A DNA stretch of 64,000 nt from an uncultured Caldimonas sp. GTDB taxonomy: Bacteria > Pseudomonadota > Gammaproteobacteria > Burkholderiales > Burkholderiaceae. The stretch is from the NCBI RefSeq assembly GCF_946480305.1, contig NZ_CAMLJQ010000005.1, positions 1 through 64,000 on the forward strand, in the 5' to 3' direction. Position numbers and translations under genes: made by a program. The first letter of the stretch is position 1. Each line of letters starts with the position of its first letter. Below the pieces are notes generated by a model. The model was not told where the DNA came from. It saw only the letters and a list, made by a program, of their open reading frames with translations, and searched no databases. Below are positions 25,341-35,312 of the stretch, one piece after another.

Positions 25341-27481
25341 CAGCGCCGCACCGCCGCGCCCGCGACCCGCTCACCCACTGCACCGTCCTGTTCGCCGGGC
25401 TCGCCGTTTGCTCGGGCGGCGCGGCGCAGCCGGCCACACCCACGGCAGGCTCAACACTCGAACCCATCGTCGTCACCGGCTCGGTCACCGAGCTGCGTGT
25501 GTTCGACGCGCCCTATGCCATCGGCGTGGTCGACCAAGAGGCACTGCGCAGCAGCGGGCCGCGGGTCAACCTGTCGGAAGCCCTGGCCGTCGTGCCGGGG
25601 CTCGCCGTGCTGAACCGCCACAACTACGCCCAGGACCTGCAGATCAGCTCGCGCGGCTTCGGCGCGCGAGCGAGCTTTGGTGTGCGGGGCCTGCGGCTCT
25701 ACACCGATGGCATCCCCGCGACGATGCCCGACGGCTCCGGTCAGGTCACGCACTTCGACCTCGCCGGGGCCCAGCGCATCGAGGTGCTGCGCGGGCCGTT
25801 CTCGGCCCTGTACGGCAACAGCTCGGGCGGCGTCATCTCGCTCGTCAGCGCACCGGTGAAGGAACGTCGCGCGAGGGTCGACGTTGACGCGGGCAGCCAC
25901 GGCATGCGCCAGGTGCGCGGCAGCTACGAAACCCGCCTTGGCGAGCAATGGGACCTGCGTGCCGGCCTGTCGGCGTTCACGACCGATGGCTTCCGCCCGC
26001 ACAGCGGCGCGCAACGCCTGCTCGGCAACCTGCGGCTCGGCTGGCGCGATGGGCCCGACACCGTGACGGTGCACGCCAACGCGATGCAGCAGGATGCCGA
26101 CGACCCGCTAGGCCTGACCCGCGAACAGTTCGCCGATGACCCCTACCAGACGACGCCGCAGGCCAGCGAGTTCGACACGCGCAAGAAGGCCGACCAGCAT
26201 CAGCTGGGTGTGCAGTGGAAGCGCCGCTACGAAGGCAGTGCCTTGAGCGAAACCTCCGTGATGGCCTATGCGGGGCAGCGCAGCGTCAAGCAATGGCAGT
26301 CCATTCCCGTCGGTGCGCAAGGCAGCCCGACGCATTCGGGCGGCGTGATCGATCTCGACCGCCGATATCACGGCGCCGATGCCCGTGCCGTGTGGCGCTT
26401 CAGCCGGGGGCAATGGGTGGCCGGCGTCTCGCACGAACGGCAAGACGACCGGCGCCGCGGCTACGAGAACTTCATTGGCAGCGGCGCCACGCAGCAACTC
26501 GGTGTCACCGGCGCCCTGCGGCGCGACGAAACGAACGCCGCACACACCACCGACCTCTACACGCAAGCCGAGCTCGACCTGAACGAGCGCCTGGTGGCCA
26601 CGCTGGGCGTCCGCAGCGGGCGCGTGAAGTTCCGCTCCGACGACCGCTACCTCGCCAACGGCGACGACTCGGGTTCGCAGAGCTTCCGGTACACCAACCC
26701 CGTGGCAGGGTTGCTGTGGCGCGCAACGCCGCAGCTCAACCTGTATGCCAGTGCAGGCCGAGGCTACGAGTCCCCCACGCTGAACGAACTGGCCTACCGC
26801 AGCGACGGCAGCAGCGGTTTCAACGACGACCTGGAAGCACAGAGCAGTCGCCAGGTGGAGCTGGGGGCCAAGTGGCGTGCGCCGGACGGCAACACCTCGG
26901 TGGACATTGCGCTCTTCCATGCCCGCACCGACGACGAGATCGCGGTGCAGCGCAACACCGGCGGGCGGGCCATCTACACGAACGTGGGCCGCACCCGTCG
27001 ACAGGGTGCCGAGCTGTCGGCACTGTGGCGGCCCCTGCCCTCCTTCAAAGCACGCATCGCCCTCACATGGCTGGACGCCACCTACCGCGACAGCTTTCTC
27101 GTCTGCAGCGGCACACCCTGCGTTGCGCCGAGCACGCTCGTGGAGGCCGGCAACCGCATCGCCGGCACCACGCCCCGCAGTGCATTCGTCGATCTGGCGT
27201 GGCAGCCCGCCGCAGGGCGTGAACTGGCGCTGGAGTGGCGTGCGCACGCCGGCACCGCGGTGAACGACGTGAACAGCGACTTTGCCGGCGGCTACGGCGT
27301 GTTGGCCCTGCGCGCACGGGCCCGCTTCGGCGGCGAGCAGGGACCGCAGGTGTACCTGAGGGTCGACAACCTGCTCGGCCGCCGCCATGCCGGCAGCGTG
27401 ATCGTCAACGAAGGCAACGGCCGCTACTTCGAGCCGGGTGCGCCGCGGACGTGGACGGCCGGCCTGAGCTGGCCGCTCTGA
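25337..27481 (+). CDS. TonB-dependent outer-membrane receptor
   Basis: A 714-residue protein. The GTG start overlaps the arginase stop by 4 bp (GTGA), implying translational coupling; the start gives a signal peptide with a hydrophobic core near residues 15-28 and cleavage before QPATP. A TonB-box-like segment follows (EPIVVTGS), then the plug (about 45-160, with RGFGARASFGVRGLRLY and LRGPFSALYGNSSGGVI) and a 22-strand barrel ending in a C-terminal aromatic/hydrophobic strand (TAGLSWPL). By motif it resembles the PupA/FecA/IutA-type plug. The ligand is unknown; siderophore or other chelate is likely. Confidence 0.9.
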   Translation: MTAPHRRARDPLTHCTVLFAGLAVCSGGAAQPATPTAGSTLEPIVVTGSVTELRVFDAPYAIGVVDQEALRSSGPRVNLSEALAVVPGLAVLNRHNYAQDLQISSRGFGARASFGVRGLRLYTDGIPATMPDGSGQVTHFDLAGAQRIEVLRGPFSALYGNSSGGVISLVSAPVKERRARVDVDAGSHGMRQVRGSYETRLGEQWDLRAGLSAFTTDGFRPHSGAQRLLGNLRLGWRDGPDTVTVHANAMQQDADDPLGLTREQFADDPYQTTPQASEFDTRKKADQHQLGVQWKRRYEGSALSETSVMAYAGQRSVKQWQSIPVGAQGSPTHSGGVIDLDRRYHGADARAVWRFSRGQWVAGVSHERQDDRRRGYENFIGSGATQQLGVTGALRRDETNAAHTTDLYTQAELDLNERLVATLGVRSGRVKFRSDDRYLANGDDSGSQSFRYTNPVAGLLWRATPQLNLYASAGRGYESPTLNELAYRSDGSSGFNDDLEAQSSRQVELGAKWRAPDGNTSVDIALFHARTDDEIAVQRNTGGRAIYTNVGRTRRQGAELSALWRPLPSFKARIALTWLDATYRDSFLVCSGTPCVAPSTLVEAGNRIAGTTPRSAFVDLAWQPAAGRELALEWRAHAGTAVNDVNSDFAGGYGVLALRARARFGGEQGPQVYLRVDNLLGRRHAGSVIVNEGNGRYFEPGAPRTWTAGLSWPL

Positions 27482-27493
27482 ACGGCTGACCCC

Positions 27494-28012
27494 TCAACGC
27501 ACCGGCAAGCGGGCCGGCATTTCGCACTCGCCGTGCCAGCGGCGGAACACCTGCGGCGGCATCGGATCGCGTTGCGAGAACAACCCGCGGCGGGCACCGC
27601 GTGCGGCACGCTCCTGGTCGGCATACGGGCCTGGGCCGCGGCTGGAGCGATAGCTCCACGCATGCCCCTCGTGCACCATCCATGCCGACACGTCGTCACC
27701 GTCCATCCACAGGCTGGCGAGCCAGCGCCGGTAATCGTCCTGCGCCTTCAGCACCACCTGCACGCGCCGGCCCTTCACGCGGGAGGTCAAGGCCTGGGTC
27801 GACTCGGGGCCCCAGGGTTGGCAACTCTCCGGCGCGTCGATGCCTTCGAGCCGCAGCTTGATCGGCTTCTTGTGGCGCTCGTCGTCCAGGCGCAGCCACA
27901 GCGTGTCGCCATCGCTCACGCGCGTGACGGTGCCTTCCACACGCTGCCCTGCCTCCTGGGCCGCCACGCCGATGGTCATGCCGGCGAGCAGCACAGCGAT
28001 CAGCGCCCTCAT
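27494..28012 (-). CDS. secreted thermonuclease-family (SNase-like) protein
   Basis: A 172-residue protein with an N-terminal signal peptide ([18 protein letters not shown], cleaved near residue 18) and one staphylococcal-nuclease-like domain: VSDGDTLWLRL, LRLEGIDAPESCQPWG and the late YRSSRGPGPYADQERAAR region. The ATG overlaps the stop of the DUF1232 gene upstream (ATGA), so the two are translationally coupled. Its C-terminal end is 12 bp from the stop of the TonB receptor on the other strand. Enzyme activity is inferred from the family. Confidence 0.85.
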   Translation of the reverse strand: MRALIAVLLAGMTIGVAAQEAGQRVEGTVTRVSDGDTLWLRLDDERHKKPIKLRLEGIDAPESCQPWGPESTQALTSRVKGRRVQVVLKAQDDYRRWLASLWMDGDDVSAWMVHEGHAWSYRSSRGPGPYADQERAARGARRGLFSQRDPMPPQVFRRWHGECEMPARLPVR

Positions 28013-28401
28013 GCCCCCGAACGCGACGCCAGCCACCAGATCAACAGCCCGAACAGCGCCAACCAGAACACCACGATGAACACGGCGCCCCACAGCAGCC
28101 GCGGCAGCTTCTCGCGCGAGACCTCGGCCTCGCGCAGCAACTGCTGCCACAACGGTTGCGGCGTCAGCCTGGCGACCAGTGCCACGCCGAGCGGCACGAG
28201 GATCAGGTCGTCGAGCTGGCCCAGGATGGGAATGAAGTCGGGGATCAGGTCGATCGGGCTCACCGCATAAGCGAGCACCACGATGGCCGCGATCTTCGGC
28301 GCGCGCGGCGTGCGTGGGTCGCGGAACAGCTTCCACAGCGCAATCAGGTAGGTGGCGAGCCGCGCGGTGTTGGCGGTGCGCACCAGCTTGGTCAGTTTCA
28401 T
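28009..28401 (-). CDS. YkvA-family (DUF1232) membrane protein
   Basis: A 130-residue protein with the DUF1232 core [22 protein letters not shown] (residues about 46-68) and a single hydrophobic C-terminal segment (about 102-124, [17 protein letters not shown]). The function of the family is not known. Its start overlaps the helicase stop by 4 bp and its stop overlaps the thermonuclease start by 4 bp, so it sits in the middle of a tightly coupled three-gene operon. Confidence 0.88.
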   Translation of the reverse strand: MKLTKLVRTANTARLATYLIALWKLFRDPRTPRAPKIAAIVVLAYAVSPIDLIPDFIPILGQLDDLILVPLGVALVARLTPQPLWQQLLREAEVSREKLPRLLWGAVFIVVFWLALFGLLIWWLASRSGA

Positions 28402-30854
28402 GGTGCTTTCTGCAGAGTTTTTTCGGCGTCGCGGAGGATGCGATCCAGCCGGTCGGCCAGCTTCTCGGTGGTGAGCTGCTCGCGGAAGCGCTCCACCATC
28501 AGCGGCAGCGACATCGGGCTCGGGTGCTTCAACACCACCTCGTCGACGCGCTTGGCGCTCATGGCCTTCAGCGTGGCTCGCAGGCGGCGGATGTCCAGCT
28601 CCTGGCTCAGCACTTCACGCTCGGCCTGCGCGAGCAGCAGGTTGCCCGCATCGTACTTGCGGAACACCTCGAAGAACAGCGAACTCGATGCCTGCAGCTG
28701 CTTCATGCTCTTGGGCGCGCCCGGGTAGCCGCTGAACACCAGCCCCGCCACGCGCGCAATCTCGCGGAAGCGCCGTTGCGAGAGTTCCGACGAATTGAGG
28801 CTCGCCAGCACGTCTTCGAGCAGGTGCTCGGTGGAGAACGCGCGCCCGTCGAGCACGCTGCTCACGTCGACCTCCAGCGCACTCACCAGTTCCAGCCCGT
28901 AGTCGTTGAACGACAGGCTGAAGGTGTTGGGCCGGTCCTTCGCCAGGCGCCATGCCAGCAGGCTGGCCAGGCCCATGTGCACGTAGCGGCCGGCAAAAGG
29001 GTAGAGATAGAGGTGGTAGCCCTCGCGCGACTTGTAGCGCTCCACCAGCAACGTCTGCGGTGTCGGCAGGTGCGACAGCCGCCGCTGCGTGACCAGCATC
29101 GGCTCGGCCGCCTGCAGCTCGGGCTCGAAGAAATCGCCCTGCTCGGCGCTGCGCAGCACCTCCAGCATCATGTCGGCCAACTCGTTCGAGAGCGGCATCT
29201 TGCCGCCGTTCCAGCGCGGCACCGCGCCGCTCTTGCGCTCGGCCTTCTTCACGTACGCCACCAGGTCCTGCACGCGCACGAACTCCAGCAGCCGGCCGCC
29301 GAACAGGAAGCAGTCGCCCTTCTTCAGGCGTGCGATGAAGCTCTCTTCGATGGTGCCGATCTTGCCGCCGCTCATGTACTTCACCTGCATCGTCGCGTCG
29401 CCGACGATGGTGCCCACCTGCAGCTTGTGGCGCCGCGCGATGCCGCGGTCCGGCACGCGGTACACGCCGTCGACGAGCTGCACGCGGTGGTACTCCGGGT
29501 AGGCATGCAGGCTCTCGCCGCCACGTTCGACGAAGTTCAGCGCCCACTGCCATTCCTCGCGCGTCAGCTCGCGGTACGCATAGGCCGTGCGCACCTCGTC
29601 GTAGAGATCGTCGCTGGTGAACCCGCCGCCCAGCGCTACCGTGACGAGATGCTGCACCAGCACGTCGAGCGGCTTGTCGGGCGACTCGCGCTTTTCCACG
29701 CGGCCCGCGTGCGCCGCACGGCGCGCCGCCACCGCTTCGACCAGCTCCATCGTGTGCGTGGGCACCAGCGTCACGCGGCTCGGCCGGCCCGGCGCATGCC
29801 CGCTGCGCCCGGCGCGCTGCAGCAGCCGCGCCACGCCCTTGGCCGAGCCGATCTGCAGCACGCGCTCCACCGGCAGGAAGTCCACGCCCAGGTCGAGCGA
29901 CGAGGTGGCCACCACCGCCTTGAGCCGCCCTTCCTTCAGGCCCAGCTCCACCCATTCGCGCACTTCCTTGTCGAGCGAGCCATGGTGCAGGGCGACCAGC
30001 CCCGCCCAGTCGGGCCGCGCTTCGAGCAGCATCTGGTACCACAGCTCCGCCTGCGACCGTGTGTTGGTGAAAACCAGCGTCGTCGCCGAACCTTCGATCT
30101 CCGCGATCACCGGCTGCTGCATCTGGTGGCCCAGGTGCCCCGCCCACGAAAACCGCCCCGGATCGTGCGGAATCAGCGTGTCGATCACCAGCGACTTGTC
30201 GACACGCCCCTGCACCAGCGTGCCATGCCCGCCGCCCAGCAGCACCTCCATCGCCTGGCCCAGGTTGCCGAGCGTGGCGCTCAGGCCCCAGGCGATGAGC
30301 TGCGGGTTCCAGCGTCGCAGGCGCGCCAGGGCCAGTTGCACCTGCACACCGCGCTTGTTGCCGATCAGCTCATGCCACTCGTCGACGATGACCGTGTGCA
30401 CATGCGCCAGTTCGTCGCGCGCGTGTTCACGCGTGAGCATCAGGCTCAGCGACTCGGGGGTGGTGACGAGCGCCGTAGGCCAGCGCCGGTCCTGCCGCGC
30501 GCGTTCAGCCGACGGCGTGTCGCCGGTGCGCAAACCGACCGTCCAGTTCGGCGCCATCTCCGGCAACGGCGCCTGCAGCGCGCGTGTGCTGTCCGCGGCC
30601 AGCGCACGCATCGGCGTGATCCACAGCACCTGCAGCGGTGCCGCGCCCCGGCTCGGCGGCGCCAGCCGCTGCCCGCGTAGCAAGGCGCCCAGCCAGACGG
30701 CGTAGGTCTTGCCGGAACCCGTGGTGGCGTGCAGCAACCCGCTGTGGCCCATGTGCATCGCCTGCCACACCTCACGCTGGAAGCCGAAGGCCTGCCAGCC
30801 GCGGGTGGCGAACCAGGCGTCGGCGGGGGTGAGGGGGCTGTCCATGGGGGGCAT
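28398..30854 (-). CDS. ligase-associated Lhr-type DEXH-box DNA helicase
   Basis: An 818-residue superfamily 2 helicase. Motif I is ATTGSGKT near residue 45, motif II is DEWH near 158 (a DEWH box typical of Lhr-like enzymes), SATLG motif III follows, and the second RecA fold carries [11 protein letters not shown] and QRAGRSGH. A winged-helix and a 'domain 4' region complete the protein. The size and sequence fit the 'ligase-associated DNA damage response DEXH box helicase' family, whose partners (DNA ligase, MBL exonuclease) are encoded 11-14 kb away at 42226-45456. Start chosen as the first ATG (GGAG site 11 nt upstream); a second lies three codons on. Confidence 0.92.
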   Translation of the reverse strand: MPPMDSPLTPADAWFATRGWQAFGFQREVWQAMHMGHSGLLHATTGSGKTYAVWLGALLRGQRLAPPSRGAAPLQVLWITPMRALAADSTRALQAPLPEMAPNWTVGLRTGDTPSAERARQDRRWPTALVTTPESLSLMLTREHARDELAHVHTVIVDEWHELIGNKRGVQVQLALARLRRWNPQLIAWGLSATLGNLGQAMEVLLGGGHGTLVQGRVDKSLVIDTLIPHDPGRFSWAGHLGHQMQQPVIAEIEGSATTLVFTNTRSQAELWYQMLLEARPDWAGLVALHHGSLDKEVREWVELGLKEGRLKAVVATSSLDLGVDFLPVERVLQIGSAKGVARLLQRAGRSGHAPGRPSRVTLVPTHTMELVEAVAARRAAHAGRVEKRESPDKPLDVLVQHLVTVALGGGFTSDDLYDEVRTAYAYRELTREEWQWALNFVERGGESLHAYPEYHRVQLVDGVYRVPDRGIARRHKLQVGTIVGDATMQVKYMSGGKIGTIEESFIARLKKGDCFLFGGRLLEFVRVQDLVAYVKKAERKSGAVPRWNGGKMPLSNELADMMLEVLRSAEQGDFFEPELQAAEPMLVTQRRLSHLPTPQTLLVERYKSREGYHLYLYPFAGRYVHMGLASLLAWRLAKDRPNTFSLSFNDYGLELVSALEVDVSSVLDGRAFSTEHLLEDVLASLNSSELSQRRFREIARVAGLVFSGYPGAPKSMKQLQASSSLFFEVFRKYDAGNLLLAQAEREVLSQELDIRRLRATLKAMSAKRVDEVVLKHPSPMSLPLMVERFREQLTTEKLADRLDRILRDAEKTLQKAP

Positions 30855-31632
30855 TATTCGAGTGTTCTCCAGATTGCGGGGTGGTCGAGGTGAACGGGTG
30901 GCGTGAGGCTGCAGTTGCAGGCGGGCGGTGGTGCGGGCTCAGGCGCGGGCGATGGGCGGTGGGCCGGCGGAGCTTCGATGCGCAGCCCCCCACCCGCGCC
31001 TTCGCTGGCAACGCTGCCGGCACGCGATGCCTTTCTCGTTGGCACACGTGATCGCTTCAGTCCTCGAAGCAACGGCTTGGCGCGGGTCGAGACGAGGATA
31101 TGGGCGCACCTGTGCGGTGATTGCGAAGGTGTGGGCGGACGGCCGGCGGCGCGCCTGTGCGGACGGCGAGGCGCGCAGGGCTCGTGGCCCGCGCGCTTGC
31201 AAAGCGCGCTTCGTGGTCAAACTCGCGGCGGTTGTCGGAGCGCAGCGGCGTGAGCCGCGTAGCGAGTTCTGCCGCGCGGCCACGAGCCCGAGCACCGCAG
31301 CGAACCCTCGCGCCAGCGAGCGCGCCGCACCGAAGCGCCGACGGCCGCCCGCCCCGCCTGAGCTCGCGCTCAACTTCGTGCACCCAGCGCAACTTCGGGG
31401 TCAGACCGCGATCTCTGCGTCGGTTGATCGAACCGGTGATCGGGATGATCTATCACCGGAGCATGGAACAGAGAGCCCGCTCGTTCATAGCATGGGCTGA
31501 GACGGCACAGCATGAATAGAACTGCTCACCTCGTCTCGCCATTCCTGTGAGACGGTCAGCTGGTCGCGCTACGTCGGGTGCAGCGACCCGCACACCGGAT
31601 CGGTGTGACCTCGAAGCTGAGTTAGCCTCTTG
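30855..31632. other. 778-bp intergenic stretch, suspected dispersed repeat
   Basis: No convincing gene is visible here. Between about 31090 and 31390 every frame is dominated by Arg, Ala and Pro, and the block reads like a non-coding dispersed repeat: the translated phrases resemble ones I remember from spurious open frames in many Burkholderiales and Pseudomonas genomes, a recollection I cannot verify. From 31396 the GC content drops. A hairpin with 8-bp perfect arms (31433-31440 and 31452-31459) lies in that lower-GC part. Confidence 0.4.
31433..31459. repeat. 8-bp inverted repeat (CCGGTGAT / ATCACCGG)
   Basis: Perfect arms at 31433-31440 and 31452-31459 are separated by 11 nt, giving a potential hairpin in the lower-GC segment upstream of the orphan membrane protein. 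No U-run follows, so it is not a typical terminator; an operator or the edge of a mobile cassette is possible. Confidence 0.45.
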
Positions 31633-32076
31633 ATGTCCATTGAGTGCTTCACGGGCCTTCTTGTGCGTATCCTCCGCTACCTTCTACAAACGGTCATCCT
31701 CTTGCTCGGCAGTGCCACACTGGCTGCTCTGGCGTTCTCGCGGCAGTTCGAGCCACTGGCCTTCATCGTCCTCCTCGGGTTCTTCGGTTTTTTGTTTCTT
31801 CTCACGCTCCTTCTGCGTGAGGCCACCGAAACGCGGTTGGTCGTCGGTCGGCAAACAAGCATGAAGATCACCGCCGCGTTTCTGTTCGTCGTGGGCCTCG
31901 GCATCTGCTCGCTGTCTGTCAGCATCCTCAACGGTTATTCGGGATCGCAGTCGCGCCGGGGCGCCCTCCTGCGCACAGCGATCGAACTCCTCGGCCCATG
32001 GCCACCGGCCATGTTTTTCCTGGTTGTTGGATTGTTCGTTCTCGGGCTCGCTCTTCGCAGTTTTCGCACGAGGTGA
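31633..32076 (+). CDS. orphan membrane protein
   Basis: A 147-residue protein with four predicted transmembrane helices (near residues 8-35, 42-62, 78-102 and 122-142). No family is recognised. Its GC content is visibly lower than that of both flanking operons and its codon choice is less extreme, which together with the repeat-like DNA upstream suggests acquisition by transfer. The ATG at 31633 is preceded by a TTG in the same frame; no strong ribosome site is visible. It sits 135 bp before an ABC exporter on the same strand, but the base-composition difference argues against shared origin. Confidence 0.55.
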   Translation: MSIECFTGLLVRILRYLLQTVILLLGSATLAALAFSRQFEPLAFIVLLGFFGFLFLLTLLLREATETRLVVGRQTSMKITAAFLFVVGLGICSLSVSILNGYSGSQSRRGALLRTAIELLGPWPPAMFFLVVGLFVLGLALRSFRTR

Positions 32077-32211
32077 TCGGCGATCGCACCGGGCCGGAGC
32101 GCTTCGAGGAAAAGAAGAACGGTGGCAGTTCTGGAAGTAGCGGCCGCCCTCGCGCCAAGCACTTGATTCCCGTCAATGCGCCCGCGCATGCCGCAATGCA
32201 GCATGCGGGGC

Positions 32212-32931
32212 ATGTCCGCCCCTGCCCCTGAACCCGTCTTCCGCGCCCGCGGCCTCACCAAGGTCTACCGCACCGGGGAGGTTGAGGTGCATGCGCTGCG
32301 CGGGGTCGACCTCGACATCTACCGCGGCGAGTTCATCGTGCTGCTTGGCGCCTCCGGCAGCGGCAAGTCCACGCTGCTCAACATCCTGGGCGGGCTGGAC
32401 GTGCCCACCGCCGGCGAGGTGCGGTTCGCCGACCACCGACTGACCGACGCGGACGAGGCCGAACTGACGCGCTACCGGCGCGAGCATGTGGGCTTCGTGT
32501 TCCAGTTCTACAACCTGATCCCCAGCCTCACGGTGCGCGAGAACGTGGCGCTGGTGACCGACATCGTGCCCCACCCGATGCCGATCGACGAGGCGCTGGA
32601 CATGGTGGCGCTGTCGCATCGGCGCGAGCATTTCCCGTCGCAGCTGTCCGGCGGCGAGCAACAGCGCGTGGCGATCGCGCGCGCCATCGTCAAGCGGCCC
32701 GAGGTGTTGCTGTGCGACGAACCCACCGGCGCGCTGGACTATGAAACCGGCAAGCTGGTGCTCGACGTGATCGCCCGCATCAACCGCGAGCTGGGCACCA
32801 CGGCGGTCGTCATCACGCACAACGCGGCCATCGCCGGCATGGCCGACCGGGTGATCCGGCTGGGCGACGGGCGCATCCTCAGCATCGAGAAGAACGAACA
32901 CAAGCTCTCGCCGGCAGAGCTGGCGTGGTGA
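32212..32931 (+). CDS. ABC exporter ATP-binding protein (LolD/MacB type)
   Basis: A 239-residue ATPase with Walker [13 protein letters not shown] near 44, Q-loop [10 protein letters not shown], signature [14 protein letters not shown] near 148, Walker [13 protein letters not shown] and H-loop VVITHNAAI. The [11 protein letters not shown] form is typical of the LolD/MacB/FtsE family that powers FtsX-type permeases. It is followed after 7 bp by such a permease, then by an HlyD-type adaptor. The start at MSAPAPEP is preferred over an in-frame ATG at 32176. Confidence 0.9.
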   Translation: MSAPAPEPVFRARGLTKVYRTGEVEVHALRGVDLDIYRGEFIVLLGASGSGKSTLLNILGGLDVPTAGEVRFADHRLTDADEAELTRYRREHVGFVFQFYNLIPSLTVRENVALVTDIVPHPMPIDEALDMVALSHRREHFPSQLSGGEQQRVAIARAIVKRPEVLLCDEPTGALDYETGKLVLDVIARINRELGTTAVVITHNAAIAGMADRVIRLGDGRILSIEKNEHKLSPAELAW

Positions 32932-32938
32932 GGCCGAC

Positions 32939-35308
32939 GTGAAGGCGCTCGACCGCAAGCTGCTGCGCGACCTGGTGCGCATGTGGAGCCAGGCGCTGAC
33001 GATCGCGCTGGTGGTGGCCAGCGGCATCGGCGGCTTCATCACCAGTTTGAGCGCGGTCGATTCGCTGGCGCTGGCGCGCGACCGGTTCTATGCCAGCGGC
33101 CGGTTCGCCGACGTGTTTGCGCACGTGAAGCGTGCGCCGAATGCACTCGAAGCCACGCTGCGCACCGTGCCAGGCGTGGCGGATGTGCAGACCACCACCG
33201 AGCACCTCGTGCGTGTCGGCATTCCCGGCATCGTCGACCCGATCGTCGGGCGGCTGATCGGGGTGGACCGGCTGGTGCCGCATCGCATGAACCAGGTGAT
33301 CCTGCGCAGCGGGCGGGCCCTGTCGGCCGACGGCATACACAGCAATGGCGACATCGACGCGTTGCTGTCGGAAGGCTTTGCGTCGATGCGTGGCATCCAG
33401 CCCGGGGATCGGCTCAGCGCGCTGGTGAACGGCCGGCAACGCATGCTGCGCATCGTGGGCATCGCCCTGTCGCCCGAGTACATCTTCGCCGGGCTGGGCG
33501 GCGCGCCGGACCAGCGCGGGTTTGGCGTCTTCTGGGTCGACCGCGAGGTGTTGAGCGCGGCCTACGACATGGAAGGCGCATTCAACCAGGTGGCGGTGAA
33601 GCTCGCGCCCGGTGCGTCGGAACGCGACGTGGTGGCCCGCCTGTCGCGGTTGCTGGCACCGTATGGCGCGGGCGAGGCGCATGGCCGCGAAGACCAGGTC
33701 TCGCACGCGATGCTGGATGCCGAGATCAAGGAGCAACAGGTGCTCGGCACGGTGCTGCCGACCATCTTCCTCGGCGTCGCGGCCTTTCTGCTGAACGTGG
33801 TGGTGTCGCGCATGGTGGCGACACAGCGCGAGCAGATCGCGGCGCTGAAGGCGCTGGGTTATCCCAACCGTTCGATCGCCGCGCATTACCTGAAGCTGGT
33901 GCTGGTGATCGTGCTCGTCGGCCTGGCGCTCGGCGTGGCATTGGGCGACTGGCTGGGTGCGGCCTTCACCCGGCTGTATGCGGAGTTCTTCCACTTCCCC
34001 ACCTTCGACCACCGCATCGCGCCCTGGCTGCTGGTGGTCAGCGTGGGCGTGACGCTGGTCACCGCGGTGGCCGGCACGTTGAACGCCATCGCCTCCACGG
34101 TGCGGCTCGCACCTGCCGAGGCGATGCGGCCGCCCGCACCGGGGCGCTACCGCCGCACGCTGCTCGAAAGGCTGGGTGTGCAAGGCATCAGTGCGGCGTT
34201 GCAGATGATCCTGCGCAACATGGAGCGCAAGCCGTTGCGCACGGCGCTGTCGATCGGCGGTGTGGCGGCCGCGGTGGCCATCGTCGTGATGGGCAACTTC
34301 ATCCGCGACGCGATCGACCACATCGTGCAGACGCAGTTCAACCTGGCGATGCGCAGCGACGTGATCGTCTGGATGGCGGAAGCGACGAGCGACACCGCAC
34401 GGCATGAGCTGGCACGGCTGCCGGGTGTGCTCACGGTGGAGTCGGGCCGCGACGTGCCGGTGCGCTTCGTCAACGGGCACCTCAGCGAGCGGGGGTCGAT
34501 CCAGGGCTATGCGCAGCAGCCGGAGCTGCGCCGCATCATCGACGTGGACGGCCACCTGACCGCGCCTTCGGCCGACGGGCTGGTGCTCACCGACCGGCTC
34601 GCGAACAAGCTGGGCCTGCGCGTGGGCGACAGCGTGCGTGTCGACGTGCTGGAAGGCCGGCGCCAGACGCTGGCCGTGCGCGTCGACGCGACCGTGCGCG
34701 AAATGATGGGCCTGAACGCCTACATGACGCGCGAGCACCTGAACCGGCTGGTCGGCCAGGGCGATGTGGCCTCGCAGTATTCGCTCGCGATCGAGCGCGG
34801 CAGCGAGGCTGGGGTGCTGGAAGCGACCAAGGAGCTGCCGCGCGTCGTGGGAGCCTTCAGCAAGGCCACGCTGCTGCGCAACATGCAGGAAGTCAGCGCG
34901 CGCAACGTGCGGCTGATGAGCACGGTGCTGACGCTGTTCGCCAGCGTGATCGCCGTCGGCGTGGTCTACAACAACGCGCGCATTGCACTGTCCGAACGGC
35001 TGTGGGAGCTGGCCAGCCTGCGCGTGCTGGGTTTCACGCGGGCCGAGGTCTCGGGCCTGTTGCTCGGCGAGATGGCGATCAGCATCGCGATCGCGTTGCC
35101 GCTCGGCATGCTGCTGGGCTACGGCCTGGTGCACCTGATCGCCGAGCTGCTGAAGTCGGACCAGTTTCTTTTCCCGGTGGTGATACAGCCGCGCACGTAT
35201 GCGTGGGCCGGGTTGTGCGTGGTCGCAGCAGGTGTTGCGAGCGCGATGGTGGTGCGTCGCCGGGTCGACACGCTCGACATGGTGGCCGCCCTGAAGACGA
35301 GAGAGTGA
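32939..35308 (+). CDS. FtsX-family ABC permease with two FtsX domains
   Basis: A 789-residue inner-membrane protein starting at a GTG. A first transmembrane helix (about 18-40) is followed by a large periplasmic domain, a three-helix FtsX domain (about 275-400), a fourth helix near 440 followed by a second periplasmic domain, and a second FtsX domain (about 655-780). This duplicated layout differs from the 650-residue MacB and matches the larger 'mechanotransmission' permeases that move lipids, peptides or toxic compounds. It is linked to an ATPase and an HlyD-type protein; no outer-membrane channel gene is adjacent. Confidence 0.88.
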   Translation: MKALDRKLLRDLVRMWSQALTIALVVASGIGGFITSLSAVDSLALARDRFYASGRFADVFAHVKRAPNALEATLRTVPGVADVQTTTEHLVRVGIPGIVDPIVGRLIGVDRLVPHRMNQVILRSGRALSADGIHSNGDIDALLSEGFASMRGIQPGDRLSALVNGRQRMLRIVGIALSPEYIFAGLGGAPDQRGFGVFWVDREVLSAAYDMEGAFNQVAVKLAPGASERDVVARLSRLLAPYGAGEAHGREDQVSHAMLDAEIKEQQVLGTVLPTIFLGVAAFLLNVVVSRMVATQREQIAALKALGYPNRSIAAHYLKLVLVIVLVGLALGVALGDWLGAAFTRLYAEFFHFPTFDHRIAPWLLVVSVGVTLVTAVAGTLNAIASTVRLAPAEAMRPPAPGRYRRTLLERLGVQGISAALQMILRNMERKPLRTALSIGGVAAAVAIVVMGNFIRDAIDHIVQTQFNLAMRSDVIVWMAEATSDTARHELARLPGVLTVESGRDVPVRFVNGHLSERGSIQGYAQQPELRRIIDVDGHLTAPSADGLVLTDRLANKLGLRVGDSVRVDVLEGRRQTLAVRVDATVREMMGLNAYMTREHLNRLVGQGDVASQYSLAIERGSEAGVLEATKELPRVVGAFSKATLLRNMQEVSARNVRLMSTVLTLFASVIAVGVVYNNARIALSERLWELASLRVLGFTRAEVSGLLLGEMAISIAIALPLGMLLGYGLVHLIAELLKSDQFLFPVVIQPRTYAWAGLCVVAAGVASAMVVRRRVDTLDMVAALKTRE

Positions 35309-35312
35309 CGTG

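Noticed and set aside
24593..27481. A long plus-strand frame that begins inside arginase and runs into the TonB receptor
   Set aside because: The first part is a shadow of the arginase gene. The GTG at 25337 gives a normal signal peptide and the family N-terminus.
30928..31500. Possible protein-coding frames in 30903-31500 on both strands
   Set aside because: All are Arg/Ala/Pro-rich, overlap one another on both strands and show no domain; more likely repeat DNA than genes.
31396..31632. Integron attC-like site near the orphan membrane gene (GTTAGCC at 31621)
   Set aside because: No matching partner core or symmetric arms were found, and the core deviates from the consensus.
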